Assembly (NCBI RefSeq): GCF_035982055.1
Contig: NZ_CP108427.1
Coordinates: forward strand, 8,121,001 to 8,185,000
DNA length: 64,000 nucleotides
DNA from: Streptomyces sp. NBC_01288
GTDB taxonomy: Bacteria; Actinomycetota; Actinomycetes; Streptomycetales; Streptomycetaceae
Reading direction: 5' to 3'
A program made the position numbers and the translations under genes. Below are positions 16,547 through 25,819 of the stretch, piece by piece. Below the pieces are notes generated by a model. That model saw only the letters and a program-made list of their open reading frames with translations. It did not search any database and was not told where the DNA came from. Numbering within the stretch: the stretch's first letter is position 1; every line of letters begins with the position of its first letter.

Positions 16547-17275
16547 ATGGCGGTCTTCGTCGCGCTCGGCGCGTTCCTGATGACGCTGGCCGGCGGTTGG
16601 ACGGCACAGCGTGTGACCGACCGCCGTCATCTCGTCCTGGGCCTGGCCGGCGGCCTGATGCTGGGCGTGGTCGGCCTCGACCTGCTGCCGGAGGCGCTGC
16701 ACGCGGCGGGCCGCGAGGTCTTCGGCGTACCGGCCGCCCTGCTGCTCTTCGTGGCCGGCTTCCTCGTGGCCCATCTGGTCGAACGCCTGCTCGCCGCCCG
16801 CCAGGCCTCGCACGGAGCCGAGGAGAACAACGGCCGCGCGCCCGAGGTGGGTCTCACGGCGGCGTCCGCGATGGTCGGCCACAGCTTCATGGACGGGGTC
16901 GCCATCGGCGCGGCCTTCCAGGTGGGCGGCGGCATGGGCACGGCGGTCGCGCTCGCGGTCATCGCTCACGATTTCGCGGACGGCTTCAACACGTACACGA
17001 TCACGAGTCTGTACGGCAACGCCCGCCGCAAGGCGATCGCGATGCTGGTCGCGGACGCGGCGGCCCCGGTGGCGGGCGCCGCCTCGACGGCCTTCCTCAC
17101 CATCCCGGAGGCCCTGCTCGGCGGCTATCTCGGCTTCTTCGGCGGCGTGCTCCTCTACCTCGCCGCCGCCGAGATCCTCCCCGAGGCCCACCACGAACAC
17201 CCCGCACCCGCGACCCTGCTGTGCACGGTCGCGGGAGCGGCGTTCATCTGGCTGGTGGTAGGCCTCGCGGCCTGA
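16547..17275 (+). CDS. ZIP family metal transporter
   Basis: A 242-residue membrane protein with about eight helices. The metal path residues are visible: HSFMDGVAIGAAF in helix 4 and HDFADGFNTYT in helix 5, both ZIP signatures, followed by AAEILPEAHHEH. ZIP proteins import Zn2+, Fe2+, Mn2+ or Co2+ into the cytoplasm. It sits between two cobalamin operons and diverges from cobM, so cobalt supply is an attractive inference, though zinc is equally consistent with the family. Confidence 0.85.
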   Translation: MAVFVALGAFLMTLAGGWTAQRVTDRRHLVLGLAGGLMLGVVGLDLLPEALHAAGREVFGVPAALLLFVAGFLVAHLVERLLAARQASHGAEENNGRAPEVGLTAASAMVGHSFMDGVAIGAAFQVGGGMGTAVALAVIAHDFADGFNTYTITSLYGNARRKAIAMLVADAAAPVAGAASTAFLTIPEALLGGYLGFFGGVLLYLAAAEILPEAHHEHPAPATLLCTVAGAAFIWLVVGLAA

Positions 17276-17302
17276 TCCACGACGTCTACGACATCTACGA
17301 CC
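17276..17302. repeat. Three nine-base repeats between ZIP and cobI stops
   Basis: ATCCACGAC, GTCTACGAC and ATCTACGAC fill almost exactly the interval between the ZIP stop (17273-17275) and the cobI stop (17305). The pattern RTCYACGAC resembles the repeats inside 40656-40782. Confidence 0.7.
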
Positions 17303-17304
17303 GG

Positions 17305-18039
17305 TCACAATTTCCCGCCCCGCCCGCCTTCGCGCCGCGCGGGCGCGATGAGCGTGGAGAGGTACGGCAACGGCTCCCCGTCCAGCTCGGCGGCGGGCCG
17401 GATCGACTCCTCGGGCAGCCCGAGCGCCGACCCCCACACCGCGTCCCCGATCCGCCCGGTCACCCGCAGCGCCTCGGCGACCTCCGCGGCCTGCCGCCCG
17501 AACTTGTACGCCACGACCGTCCCCGGCCCGGCCAGCGCGTCCTTGAGCACGGCGGCCCCCGCGGTCACGGGCACGAGCGTGAGCGGCTCGGTCCCCTCGG
17601 TGAGTACGGCCCCGGACCGCGCGGCGAGATCCTGCATGGCGGTGATCCCGGGCACGGTCTCGACTACGGTCCCCGGCACCAACTCCCCGATGGTCAGGGC
17701 GAGGTAGGTGAAGGTGGAGTAGACGTTGGGGTCCCCGATGGTGGCGAACGCGACGACGCGATGCGCGCCGAGCAGCTCGGCGACCTTCGCCCCCGCGGCA
17801 TCCCAGGCGGCCTCGCGCCGGGCCCGGTCGGTCCGCTCGTTCAGCGCGAACACGACCCGCAGCACCTTCTCCTCAGGCACGTAATGCAGAACGGTGGCCT
17901 CGGCCCGCCCCCGCTCCCCGCTGTCCATGACCGGCACGACCACGACATCGGCGGCCCGCAGAGCGTTGACGCCCTTGACGGTCACCAGCTCCGGATCGCC
18001 GGGACCCACCCCGACTCCGATCAACCTGCTGCTGCTCAT
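17305..18039 (-). CDS. cobI: Precorrin-2 C20-methyltransferase
   Basis: CobI/CbiL adds the C-20 methyl group to precorrin-2, or its cobalt form. The 244-residue protein has LIGVGVGPGDPELVTVK at the start, FATIGDPNVYSTFTYL and VPGITAMQDLAA, standard methylase motifs. ATG at 18039 overlaps the cobB stop (ATGA). It is the last gene of the cobD operon and converges with the ZIP gene. Confidence 0.94.
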   Translation of the reverse strand: MSSSRLIGVGVGPGDPELVTVKGVNALRAADVVVVPVMDSGERGRAEATVLHYVPEEKVLRVVFALNERTDRARREAAWDAAGAKVAELLGAHRVVAFATIGDPNVYSTFTYLALTIGELVPGTVVETVPGITAMQDLAARSGAVLTEGTEPLTLVPVTAGAAVLKDALAGPGTVVAYKFGRQAAEVAEALRVTGRIGDAVWGSALGLPEESIRPAAELDGEPLPYLSTLIAPARREGGRGGKL

Positions 18040-19553
18040 GACGTCCGGCACCTCTCCACGAACCGACGGGCCACACCGGGCTCGGCCGCCCAGTGCGTGT
18101 GCAGATAACTCGCGTGCACACCCTGTTGTACGAAACCTTCGACCCGCCGCTCAGGGGCGCGAACCCCCCAGGCGGGAGCCGCCCCCGAGCCGGGCTCGAC
18201 GACGGTCCGATGAAACTCGTGCCCCCGCATCCGCGTCCCGGCCACGGCCAGCACACTGTCGCTCAACGCGACGGCATCCCGATACCCCAGAGTCAGCCGC
18301 TCGCTCATCCGCGCGGACGCATCGAGCACCCCGCACATGGGCATCCCGTCCAACTCCCTGGACAGGTAGAGGAGTCCGGCACACTCGGCGGCGACCGGCG
18401 CGCCAGTGTGGGCGAGCGCGCCAACGGCCTTGCGCAACGGCTCGTTCGCCGACAACTCCGCGGCGTACACCTCGGGAAACCCGCCCCCGATCACCAACCC
18501 GCGTGTCCCGTCAGGAAGTTGCTCATCCCGCAGCGGATCGAACACGACGACCTCGGCACCGGCCGCGCTGAGAAGTTCGGTGTGCTCGGCGTAGGAGAAG
18601 GTGAAGGCGGGACCACCGGCGACGGCAACCCTCACTTTCGAGTTGGCGGCAACATCGGCCTGCCCATTCACTTTTGGACGCGGGCCGCCACTTTCAGCCC
18701 GTCCGGCGTTTGAGGACGAGGCCCTTTCAGGGCCGAAGCGGGGGTCTGGGGGCGCAGCCCCCAGTGATGGGACGGGTCGGGGCGGCGGGGGCGAGGAAAC
18801 CAAAGCCTCAGCCGCATCCCAAGCCGCACACGACAACGCCCCCGCACTACGCGCCAGCGCGAACAACCCCTCAAGATCACACCCGGCGACCACCTGCGCC
18901 CCCATCGCCGCAACAGCCTCCACCGCCGCAGCCCGCCGCTCGGCGACCGGCACCAACCCCAGATGCCGAGAAGGCGTATCCACCTGAGGAGCCCGCCGCA
19001 ACACACCCAGCACCGGCACCCCCGCCGAGTCCAACGCCTCCCGCAACAAGGCCTCGTGCCGATCGGACGCGACCTTGTTCAGGATCACGCCCCCGACCCG
19101 AACCTCCGGATCCCAGGAAGCGAACCCATGCACCAACGCGGCAACAGACCGAGACTGCGAAGAAGCGTCGACGACAAGAACGACCGGCGCCCGCAGCAAC
19201 TTCGCCACATGCGCCGTGGACGCCAACTCCCCTTCCCCCGCAGCCCCGTCGTACATCCCCATCACACCCTCGACAACAGCGAGATCACACCCGCGAGCAC
19301 CGTGCGCGAAGAGCGGCCCGACCAACTCCGGCCCACACAGATACGCGTCGAGATTCCGCCCCACCCGCCCGGTCGCGAGCGCGTGATACCCGGGATCGAT
19401 GTAGTCCGGCCCGACCTTGTGCGGAGACACGGCAAGCCCCCGTGAGGCGAACGCGGCCATCAACCCCGTGGCAACGGTGGTCTTGCCACTGCCGGAGGAC
19501 GGCGCGGCGATGACCAACCGAGGAACGGAGAACAGGGAGGACGAGGAAGTCAC
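18036..19553 (-). CDS. cobB: Cobyrinic acid a,c-diamide synthase with repeat-derived linker
   Basis: CobB/CbiA amidates the a and c acetates of the corrin ring using glutamine and ATP. This 505-residue protein has the N-terminal ATP domain (P-loop APSSGSGKTT, then KVGPDYIDPGYH) and a C-terminal class I glutaminase domain with the nucleophilic cysteine in AAECAGLLYLSRE and histidine near the end (VHASYLHTHW). Between them, residues about 264-287 are encoded by a Streptomyces intergenic repeat read in frame, within a Pro/Ser-rich linker. GTG at 19553 follows cobO by seven bases. Confidence 0.93.
   Translation of the reverse strand: MTSSSSLFSVPRLVIAAPSSGSGKTTVATGLMAAFASRGLAVSPHKVGPDYIDPGYHALATGRVGRNLDAYLCGPELVGPLFAHGARGCDLAVVEGVMGMYDGAAGEGELASTAHVAKLLRAPVVLVVDASSQSRSVAALVHGFASWDPEVRVGGVILNKVASDRHEALLREALDSAGVPVLGVLRRAPQVDTPSRHLGLVPVAERRAAAVEAVAAMGAQVVAGCDLEGLFALARSAGALSCAAWDAAEALVSSPPPPRPVPSLGAAPPDPRFGPERASSSNAGRAESGGPRPKVNGQADVAANSKVRVAVAGGPAFTFSYAEHTELLSAAGAEVVVFDPLRDEQLPDGTRGLVIGGGFPEVYAAELSANEPLRKAVGALAHTGAPVAAECAGLLYLSRELDGMPMCGVLDASARMSERLTLGYRDAVALSDSVLAVAGTRMRGHEFHRTVVEPGSGAAPAWGVRAPERRVEGFVQQGVHASYLHTHWAAEPGVARRFVERCRTS
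18695..18764. repeat. Streptomyces intergenic repeat, copy 2, inside cobB
   Basis: A 70-base sequence almost identical to 3600-3668, including both hairpin arms, but located within the cobB coding region. It is read as the linker between the two CobB domains (residues such as PPDPRFGPERASSSNAGRAE). Its position in a linker suggests neutral capture without loss of function. Confidence 0.88.
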
Positions 19554-19560
19554 GACGGCT

Positions 19561-20160
19561 TCACCACTCGATACCCCGCTGACCCTTCTGCCCGGCGTCC
19601 ATGGGGTGCTTGACCTTGGACATGTCGGTGACGAGGTCGGCGTACTCGACGAGCTTCTCGGGCGCGTTCCGCCCGGTGATCACGACGTGCTGGTTCCCGG
19701 GCCGATCCCGCAGCACGGAGACGACCTCATCGACATCGACCCACCCCCAGTGCATCGGATAGGCGAACTCGTCCAGCACGTACAGCTTGTAGGTCTCGGC
19801 GGCGAGATCCCGCTTGACCTGCTCCCACCCCTCGCGCGCCTTCTCCTCGTTGTCCATCTGGGAGTCGCGCTGAACCCACGACCACCCCTCGCCCATCTTG
19901 TGCCAGTCGACGGACCCGCCCTCGCCGGAAGCCCCCAGCACCCGAAGCGCGTTCTCCTCCCCGACCTTCCACTTCGCCGACTTGACGAACTGGAACACCC
20001 CGATCGGCCACCCCTGATTCCAGGCACGCAACGCGAGCCCGAAAGCAGCAGTGGACTTGCCCTTCCCAACTCCCGTATGCACGACGACAAGTGGCCGATT
20101 ACGACGCTGACGGGTCGTCAGTCCGTCGTCCGGTACGACACTCGGCTGCCCCTGCGGCAT
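19561..20160 (-). CDS. cobO: Cob(I)yrinic acid a,c-diamide adenosyltransferase
   Basis: CobO/BtuR attaches the 5'-deoxyadenosyl group from ATP to reduced cobalt. The 199-residue protein has the P-loop HTGVGKGKST at 28-37 and the family motifs GVFQFVKSAKWKVGEE and LYVLDEFAYPM, ending VKHPMDAGQKGQRGIEW as in related proteins. ATG at 20160 overlaps the chlI/D stop (TAATG), so translation is coupled. Confidence 0.95.
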   Translation of the reverse strand: MPQGQPSVVPDDGLTTRQRRNRPLVVVHTGVGKGKSTAAFGLALRAWNQGWPIGVFQFVKSAKWKVGEENALRVLGASGEGGSVDWHKMGEGWSWVQRDSQMDNEEKAREGWEQVKRDLAAETYKLYVLDEFAYPMHWGWVDVDEVVSVLRDRPGNQHVVITGRNAPEKLVEYADLVTDMSKVKHPMDAGQKGQRGIEW

Positions 20161-22169
20161 TACGCGGCCCTCCTCTGCACGTCCTTGACCAGCCCGACGA
20201 TCGAGTCCGCCCGCAACTCGTCCAGCGTCACCGCCGTACCCTCCAGTTCACCGGCCAACTGCCCGGCCAGCCCCAGCCGTACGGGCCCCGACTCGCAGTC
20301 GACGACCACGGAAGCGACCCCGTCGGCGGCGAACAACCGCGCCGCCCGCCCGGCGAGCGCGACCGGTTCAGGACCACCGGTCGCCCGCCCATCGGTCACC
20401 AGGACAACCAACGCCCGCCGAGCCGGATCCCGCAACCGTTCCACCCGCAGCACGTCATGCGCCTTGAGCAGCCCGGCCGCGAGCGGCGTACGCCCCCCGG
20501 TCGGCAACGACTCCAGCCGTACGGCGGCGGCGTCCACGGAAGAGGTCGGCGGCAGGGCGACATCAGCGGCGGACCCCCGGAAGGTCACCAGCCCCACCTT
20601 GTCCCGCCGTTGATACGCGTCCAGCAGCAACGACAGCACGGCCCCCTTCACCGCACTCATCCGCTGCCGCGCCGCCATCGACCCGGAGGCGTCCACGACG
20701 AACAGCACGAGGTTGCCCTCGCGCCCTTCCCGCGTCGCCTGCCGCAGATCGTCCCGCCGTACGACCAGTCCACGCCCGGCCCGTCCACGCGCCAGCTGAT
20801 GCGGAGCGGCCGCCTGGATGGTCGCCGCCAAGTGCAGCTTGGTGAGCGCCCCTTGGGGCCGTCGGGCCCCGGTGGTCCGCCCGTGCTCGGTGCGTGCCCG
20901 CGACCGCCGCCCGGCGGCGCCCTCACCGAGACCCGGCACGCTCAACACCTTGGTACGGAAGGGCTCGGAGGCCCGCACGGGCTGCTGCTCACCCGAGCCC
21001 GTACCCGAAGGCTGCGGTTCCCCGCCCTCCCCGGCCTCGGGCGGCGCCCCGGCGTCCCCGTCCTGAGGCCCGTCGGAATCCGACTCGGGCGGCTGCCCGC
21101 CACCTCCGCCGGATCCGTCAGGACCGCCGTCCGGATCCGGATCGTCGTCGGGCTCGGGCTCCGCGAACTCCTCCAAGGTCTCGTCGAGCTTGTTCTCGTC
21201 AAGTCCCGGAGCGTCAAAGGGATTTCGCCGCCGCCGGTGCGGCAGCGCGAGCAGCGCGGCCTGCCGTACGTCCTCGGCGAGCACGTCGGTCCGCCCGGCC
21301 CAGGCGGCCAGCGCGGTCGCCGTACGGGCCATCACGATGTCGGCCCGCATGCCGTCCACCTCGAAGGCGGCGCAGGTCGCCGCGATCTGCCGCAACGACC
21401 CGTCGCCCAGCCGCACGGACGGCAACAGCGCACGCGCGGCGATGATCCGCGCCCGCACGGAGGACTCCTCGTCCGCCCAGCGCGTGGCGAACCCTTCCGG
21501 ATCGTCGTCGTAGGCGAGCCTGCGCCGCACCACCTCGACCCGCTGGTCGGGCTCCCGTGAGGCCGCGACCTCCACGGTCAGGCCGAACCGGTCGAGCAAC
21601 TGCGGTCGCAGTTCGCCCTCTTCGGGGTTCATGGTGCCGACGAGCAGGAAGCGGGCGGCGTGCCGGACGGAGACGCCCTCGCGTTCGACGTACGACGCGC
21701 CCATCGCCGCCGCGTCCAACAGCAGGTCGACCAGGTGGTCGTGGAGGAGGTTGACCTCGTCGACGTAGAGGATGCCCCGGTGCGCGTCGGCCAGCAGGCC
21801 GGGCTCGAAGGCCTTGACGCCCTCGGCGAGCGCCCGCTCGATGTCGAGCGCGCCGACCAGCCGGTCCTCGGAGGCGCCGACCGGCAACTCGACCATGCGC
21901 GCGGGGCGTTGGGCCCCGGGCCCGGTCTCGTGCGGGCCGTCCGGGCAGGCCGGGTCGGGCGAGGCGGGGTCGCAGGAGAAGCGGCAGCCGGGAACGACGG
22001 CGACCTCCGGCAGCAGCGCCGAAAGCGCGCGCACGGCCGTCGACTTGGCGGTGCCCTTCTCGCCGCGCACCAGCACACCGCCGACCGCCGGCGACACGGC
22101 GTTCAGCAGCAGCGCGAGCCGCAGATCGTCCTGGCCGACAACGGCCGTGAACGGAAAGGGAGTTGTCAC
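20160..22169 (-). CDS. Cobaltochelatase AAA+/VWA subunit, ChlI-ChlD fusion
   Basis: A 669-residue fusion of the AAA+ motor and integrin-like subunits of a magnesium-chelatase-type enzyme, here serving CobN in cobalt insertion. Walker A GEKGTAKST lies at 36-44, Walker B is in GILYVDEVNLL, and the sensor region is LVGTMNPEEGELRPQLLDRFG. An acidic Gly/Pro/Asp linker (about 340-430) leads to the VWA domain with the MIDAS motif VVDASGSMAA. GTG at 22169 overlaps the cobN stop (GTGA). Actinobacteria use this fusion in place of CobS/CobT. Confidence 0.93.
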   Translation of the reverse strand: MTTPFPFTAVVGQDDLRLALLLNAVSPAVGGVLVRGEKGTAKSTAVRALSALLPEVAVVPGCRFSCDPASPDPACPDGPHETGPGAQRPARMVELPVGASEDRLVGALDIERALAEGVKAFEPGLLADAHRGILYVDEVNLLHDHLVDLLLDAAAMGASYVEREGVSVRHAARFLLVGTMNPEEGELRPQLLDRFGLTVEVAASREPDQRVEVVRRRLAYDDDPEGFATRWADEESSVRARIIAARALLPSVRLGDGSLRQIAATCAAFEVDGMRADIVMARTATALAAWAGRTDVLAEDVRQAALLALPHRRRRNPFDAPGLDENKLDETLEEFAEPEPDDDPDPDGGPDGSGGGGGQPPESDSDGPQDGDAGAPPEAGEGGEPQPSGTGSGEQQPVRASEPFRTKVLSVPGLGEGAAGRRSRARTEHGRTTGARRPQGALTKLHLAATIQAAAPHQLARGRAGRGLVVRRDDLRQATREGREGNLVLFVVDASGSMAARQRMSAVKGAVLSLLLDAYQRRDKVGLVTFRGSAADVALPPTSSVDAAAVRLESLPTGGRTPLAAGLLKAHDVLRVERLRDPARRALVVLVTDGRATGGPEPVALAGRAARLFAADGVASVVVDCESGPVRLGLAGQLAGELEGTAVTLDELRADSIVGLVKDVQRRAA

Positions 22170-25100
22170 TGGTCGTCGCCCTCCAGGTCGCCTTCGAGCT
22201 CCAGGTAGGTGGCCCGCAGTCGTTCCAGCGTGTCCGCGTCCGGCTCGGCCCACAGTCCGCGCTCGGCCGCTTCGAGCAGCCGCTCGGTGATGCCGCGCAG
22301 CGCCCACGGGTTGGACTTCTTCATGAAGTCCCGGTTCTCCGGGTCGAAGACGTACTCCGCGCTGAGCTTCTCGTACATCCAGTCGTCGACGACCCCGGCC
22401 GTCGCGTCGTACCCGAAGAGGTAGTCGACGGTCGCCGCCATCTCGAAGGCGCCCTTGTAGCCGTGCCGCCGCATCGCCGCCATCCAGCGGGGGTTGACGA
22501 CGCGGGCGCGGAAGACGCGGTGCGTCTCCTCGCCCAGCGTGCGGGTCTTCACCTGGTCCGGGGTGGCGGAGTCGCCGACGTACGCCTCGGGGGAGGTGCC
22601 GGTCAGGTGGCGGACCATGGCGACCATGCCGCCGTGGTACTGGAAGTAGTCGTCGGCGTCGACGAGGTCGTGCTCGCGGGTGTCGACATTCTTGGCCGCT
22701 ACGGCGATGCGCTTGAACGCGGTCTCCATGTCCCCGCGCGCCTGCCGCCCGTCGAGGCCGCGCCCGTAGGCGTAGCCACCCCACACGGCGTACACCTCGG
22801 CGAGGTCCGCGTCGCTGCGCCAGTTCCGCGCGTCGATCAGCGGCAGCAACCCCGCCCCGTACGCCCCCGGCTTGGAGCCGAAGATGCGGGCCGTGGCCCG
22901 GCGTCGGTCGCCGTGCTCGGCGGTGTCCTCGTCGGCGTGCTTGCGGACGTAGTTGGACTCCGGCGGCTCCTCCAGCTCGGCCACCGCCCGTACCGCGTCG
23001 TCGATCAGCCCGACGACGTGCGGGAACGCGTCCCGGAAGAAGCCGGAGATCCGCACCGTGACGTCGATGCGCGGTCGGCCCAGCTCCGTGACGGGCACGA
23101 TCTCGAAGCCGGTCACCCGGCGCGAGGCGTCGTCCCAGACGGGACGGCAGCCCAGCAGCGCGAGGATCTCGGCGATGTCGTCACCCTGGGTGCGCATCGC
23201 CGACGTACCCCAGACCGTGAGGCCGACGGACGTGGGGAACTCGCCGTTGTCCTGGAGGTACCGCTGCACGAGCGAGTCGGCCAGCGCCTGCCCGACCTCC
23301 CAACTCAGCCTGGACGGAATGGCCTTGGGGTCGACCGAGTAGAAGTTCCGGCCGGTCGGCAGGACGTTGACCAGACCGCGGGTCGGGGAGCCCGACGGAC
23401 CCGCCGGGACGTAACCCCCGTTCAGCGCCAGCAGGATGTGGTCGATCTCGTCGGTGGTGCGGGCGAGCCGGGGCACGACCTCGTCGCAGGCGAACTCCAA
23501 CACCGCGACCGCGTCCGGGAGTTCGGTGCCGATGACGGCACGGACGAGCGCCGGGACCGCCGTGACCTCCCACTCCTGCGACTCCATGCCCTCCGCGAAC
23601 CGGCGGCACAGCTGCTCCAGCAGATCGATCGCGTCGGCGGCTGAACGGGCGGGCCCGTCGACCAGCTCGCTCAGCTCCACCGGCACCTTCACCGGCGCAC
23701 CCGGCTCGGCCAGCAACTCCTTCTCGACCAGGCCGAAGTGGAGCGCCAGCGCGGCTCGCAGACCCGGCAGCGCGTTCGCCTGCCCGCCCCACACCTGCGA
23801 GGCGCGCAGCACAGCCAGCACGAGGTTCACGCGGGCCTCGCCGACCGGCCCGCCGCCGAGGATGTGCAGCCCGTCGCGGATCTGCACGTCCTTGATCTCG
23901 CACAGATAGCCGTCGATGTGCATCACGAACTCGTCGAACGCCGCGTCGTCCGGCTGGTCGTCCACATGCAGGTCGTGGTGCAGCTCGGCCGCCTTCACCA
24001 GCGTCCAGATCTGCGCGCGCACGGCCGGCGCCTTCGTCGGGTCCAGGTCGGACACGAGGGCGTACTCGTCGAGGAGTTGCTCCAGCTTCGCCAGGTCGCC
24101 GTAGGTGTCGGCACGCGCCATCGGCGGCACGAGGTGGTCGACGACCGTGGCGTGCCCGCGCCGCTTGGCCTGCGTCCCCTCGCCGGGGTCGTTGACGATG
24201 AACGGGTAGATCAGCGGGAGTTCACCGAGTACGGCGTCGGGCGCGCAGCCGCTGCTGAGCCCAAGTCCCTTGCCCGGCAGCCATTCCATGGTGCCGTGCT
24301 TGCCCATGTGGATGATCGCGTCGGCGCCGAAGCTGTTGTCCAGCCACCGGTATGCGGCCATGTAGTGGTGCGACGGCGGCATGTCGGGGTCGTGGTAGAT
24401 CGCGATCGGGTTCTCCCCGAAGCCGCGCGGCGGCTGGATCATCACGACGACGTTCCCGAACTGGAGCGAGGCGAGCACGATGTCGTCGCCGTCGACGTAG
24501 AGGTTGCCGGGCGGCTCACCCCACGCGTCCAACATGCCCTGCCTGAGCTCCGGTTCGAGCTTGTCGAACCACGCCTGGTAGTCGGCGAGCGGCACCCGCG
24601 CGGGCGCGGCGGCCAACTGCTCCTCCGTCAGCCACTCCACGTCGTGGCCACCGGCGTTGATGAGCCGGTGGATCAACTCGTCCCCGTTGTCCGGGTGTTC
24701 GTCGACCCCGTACCCGGCGTCCCGCAGGGCATCGAGCACCCGGATCGCCGAGGCGGGCGTGTCCAGGCCGACCGCGTTGCCGACCCGCGAATGCTTCGTC
24801 GGATAGGCGGTGAAGACGACCGCGAGCTTCTTCTCGGCGTTCGGCTTGTGCTTCAACTTCGCGTGCCGTACGGCGATCCCGGCGACGCGGGCGGCGCGCT
24901 CGGGGTCGGCGACGTAGACCGGGACGCCGTCCGGGCCCTCCTCCTTGAAGGAGAACGGGACGGTGATGAGCCGTCCGTCGAACTCCGGGATCGCGACCTG
25001 CATCGCCGCGTCCATGGGGGAGAGGGCGGCGGAGGACTCGTCCCAGGTCGCCCTGGACGACGTAAGGCAAAGGCCTTGCAGCACAGGGACGTCGAGGTCG

Positions 25101-25819
25101 GCGAGCGCGCCGATGTCCCACGCCTCCTCGTCACCGCCGGCCGACGCCTGCGAGGCGTGCGTACCGCCCGCGGCCAGGACGGTGGCGATCAACGCGTCCG
25201 CCGTGCCGAGGATCTCGTACAGCCCGGAGTCGGCGCCGCGCAGTGAACCGCAGTACACGGCAAGGGCGTTGGCGCCCTTCGCCTCGATCTGGTCGCACAG
25301 GGTGTCCACGAAGGCGGTGTTGCCGCTCAAGTGGTGCGCCCGGTAGAAGAGGACACCGACCATCGGTCGGCCCTCGACGAAGGCACGCTCGCCGTGGACG
25401 CCGAACTCGGCCATCTTCTGCGGCTCTTCGAAACCCTCGCCCGTCAGCAGCACCGTGTCCGAGAGGAACCGGGCGAGTTCGGCGAGGTTCTCCGGCCCGC
25501 CCTCGACGAGATACCGCAGCGCCTCGGCCACCACACCGGCCGGTACCGACGACTCGGCCATCAACTCCGCGTCGGGGACGGTCTCCCCGCCCAGCAGCAC
25601 GGTCGGAATCCCGGACGACTTCAGCGCGGCGAGTCCGTCCTCCCAGGCGCGCTTGCCACCGAGCAGTCGTACGACGGCGATGTCCGCGCCCGCGACGAGC
25701 GCGGGCAACTCGGCTGCCACGTCCACCCGGTTCGGGTTGCCGATCCGGTACCCGGCGCCGGAGGCCCGGGCCGCCAGCAGATCCGTGTCGGCGGTCGACA
25801 ACAACAACACTGTGCTCAT
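22166..25819 (-). CDS. cobN: Cobaltochelatase catalytic subunit CobN
   Basis: The 1217-residue large subunit binds hydrogenobyrinic acid a,c-diamide and inserts Co2+ with the ATPase subunit encoded next to it. The N-terminus MSTVLLLSTADTDLLAA, the central HMGKHGTMEWLPGK, which carries metal/substrate histidines, and MPPSHHYMAAYRW are diagnostic for the CobN/BchH family. ATG at 25819 overlaps the cobQ stop (ATGA). Length is normal. Confidence 0.97.
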   Translation of the reverse strand: MSTVLLLSTADTDLLAARASGAGYRIGNPNRVDVAAELPALVAGADIAVVRLLGGKRAWEDGLAALKSSGIPTVLLGGETVPDAELMAESSVPAGVVAEALRYLVEGGPENLAELARFLSDTVLLTGEGFEEPQKMAEFGVHGERAFVEGRPMVGVLFYRAHHLSGNTAFVDTLCDQIEAKGANALAVYCGSLRGADSGLYEILGTADALIATVLAAGGTHASQASAGGDEEAWDIGALADLDVPVLQGLCLTSSRATWDESSAALSPMDAAMQVAIPEFDGRLITVPFSFKEEGPDGVPVYVADPERAARVAGIAVRHAKLKHKPNAEKKLAVVFTAYPTKHSRVGNAVGLDTPASAIRVLDALRDAGYGVDEHPDNGDELIHRLINAGGHDVEWLTEEQLAAAPARVPLADYQAWFDKLEPELRQGMLDAWGEPPGNLYVDGDDIVLASLQFGNVVVMIQPPRGFGENPIAIYHDPDMPPSHHYMAAYRWLDNSFGADAIIHMGKHGTMEWLPGKGLGLSSGCAPDAVLGELPLIYPFIVNDPGEGTQAKRRGHATVVDHLVPPMARADTYGDLAKLEQLLDEYALVSDLDPTKAPAVRAQIWTLVKAAELHHDLHVDDQPDDAAFDEFVMHIDGYLCEIKDVQIRDGLHILGGGPVGEARVNLVLAVLRASQVWGGQANALPGLRAALALHFGLVEKELLAEPGAPVKVPVELSELVDGPARSAADAIDLLEQLCRRFAEGMESQEWEVTAVPALVRAVIGTELPDAVAVLEFACDEVVPRLARTTDEIDHILLALNGGYVPAGPSGSPTRGLVNVLPTGRNFYSVDPKAIPSRLSWEVGQALADSLVQRYLQDNGEFPTSVGLTVWGTSAMRTQGDDIAEILALLGCRPVWDDASRRVTGFEIVPVTELGRPRIDVTVRISGFFRDAFPHVVGLIDDAVRAVAELEEPPESNYVRKHADEDTAEHGDRRRATARIFGSKPGAYGAGLLPLIDARNWRSDADLAEVYAVWGGYAYGRGLDGRQARGDMETAFKRIAVAAKNVDTREHDLVDADDYFQYHGGMVAMVRHLTGTSPEAYVGDSATPDQVKTRTLGEETHRVFRARVVNPRWMAAMRRHGYKGAFEMAATVDYLFGYDATAGVVDDWMYEKLSAEYVFDPENRDFMKKSNPWALRGITERLLEAAERGLWAEPDADTLERLRATYLELEGDLEGDDQ

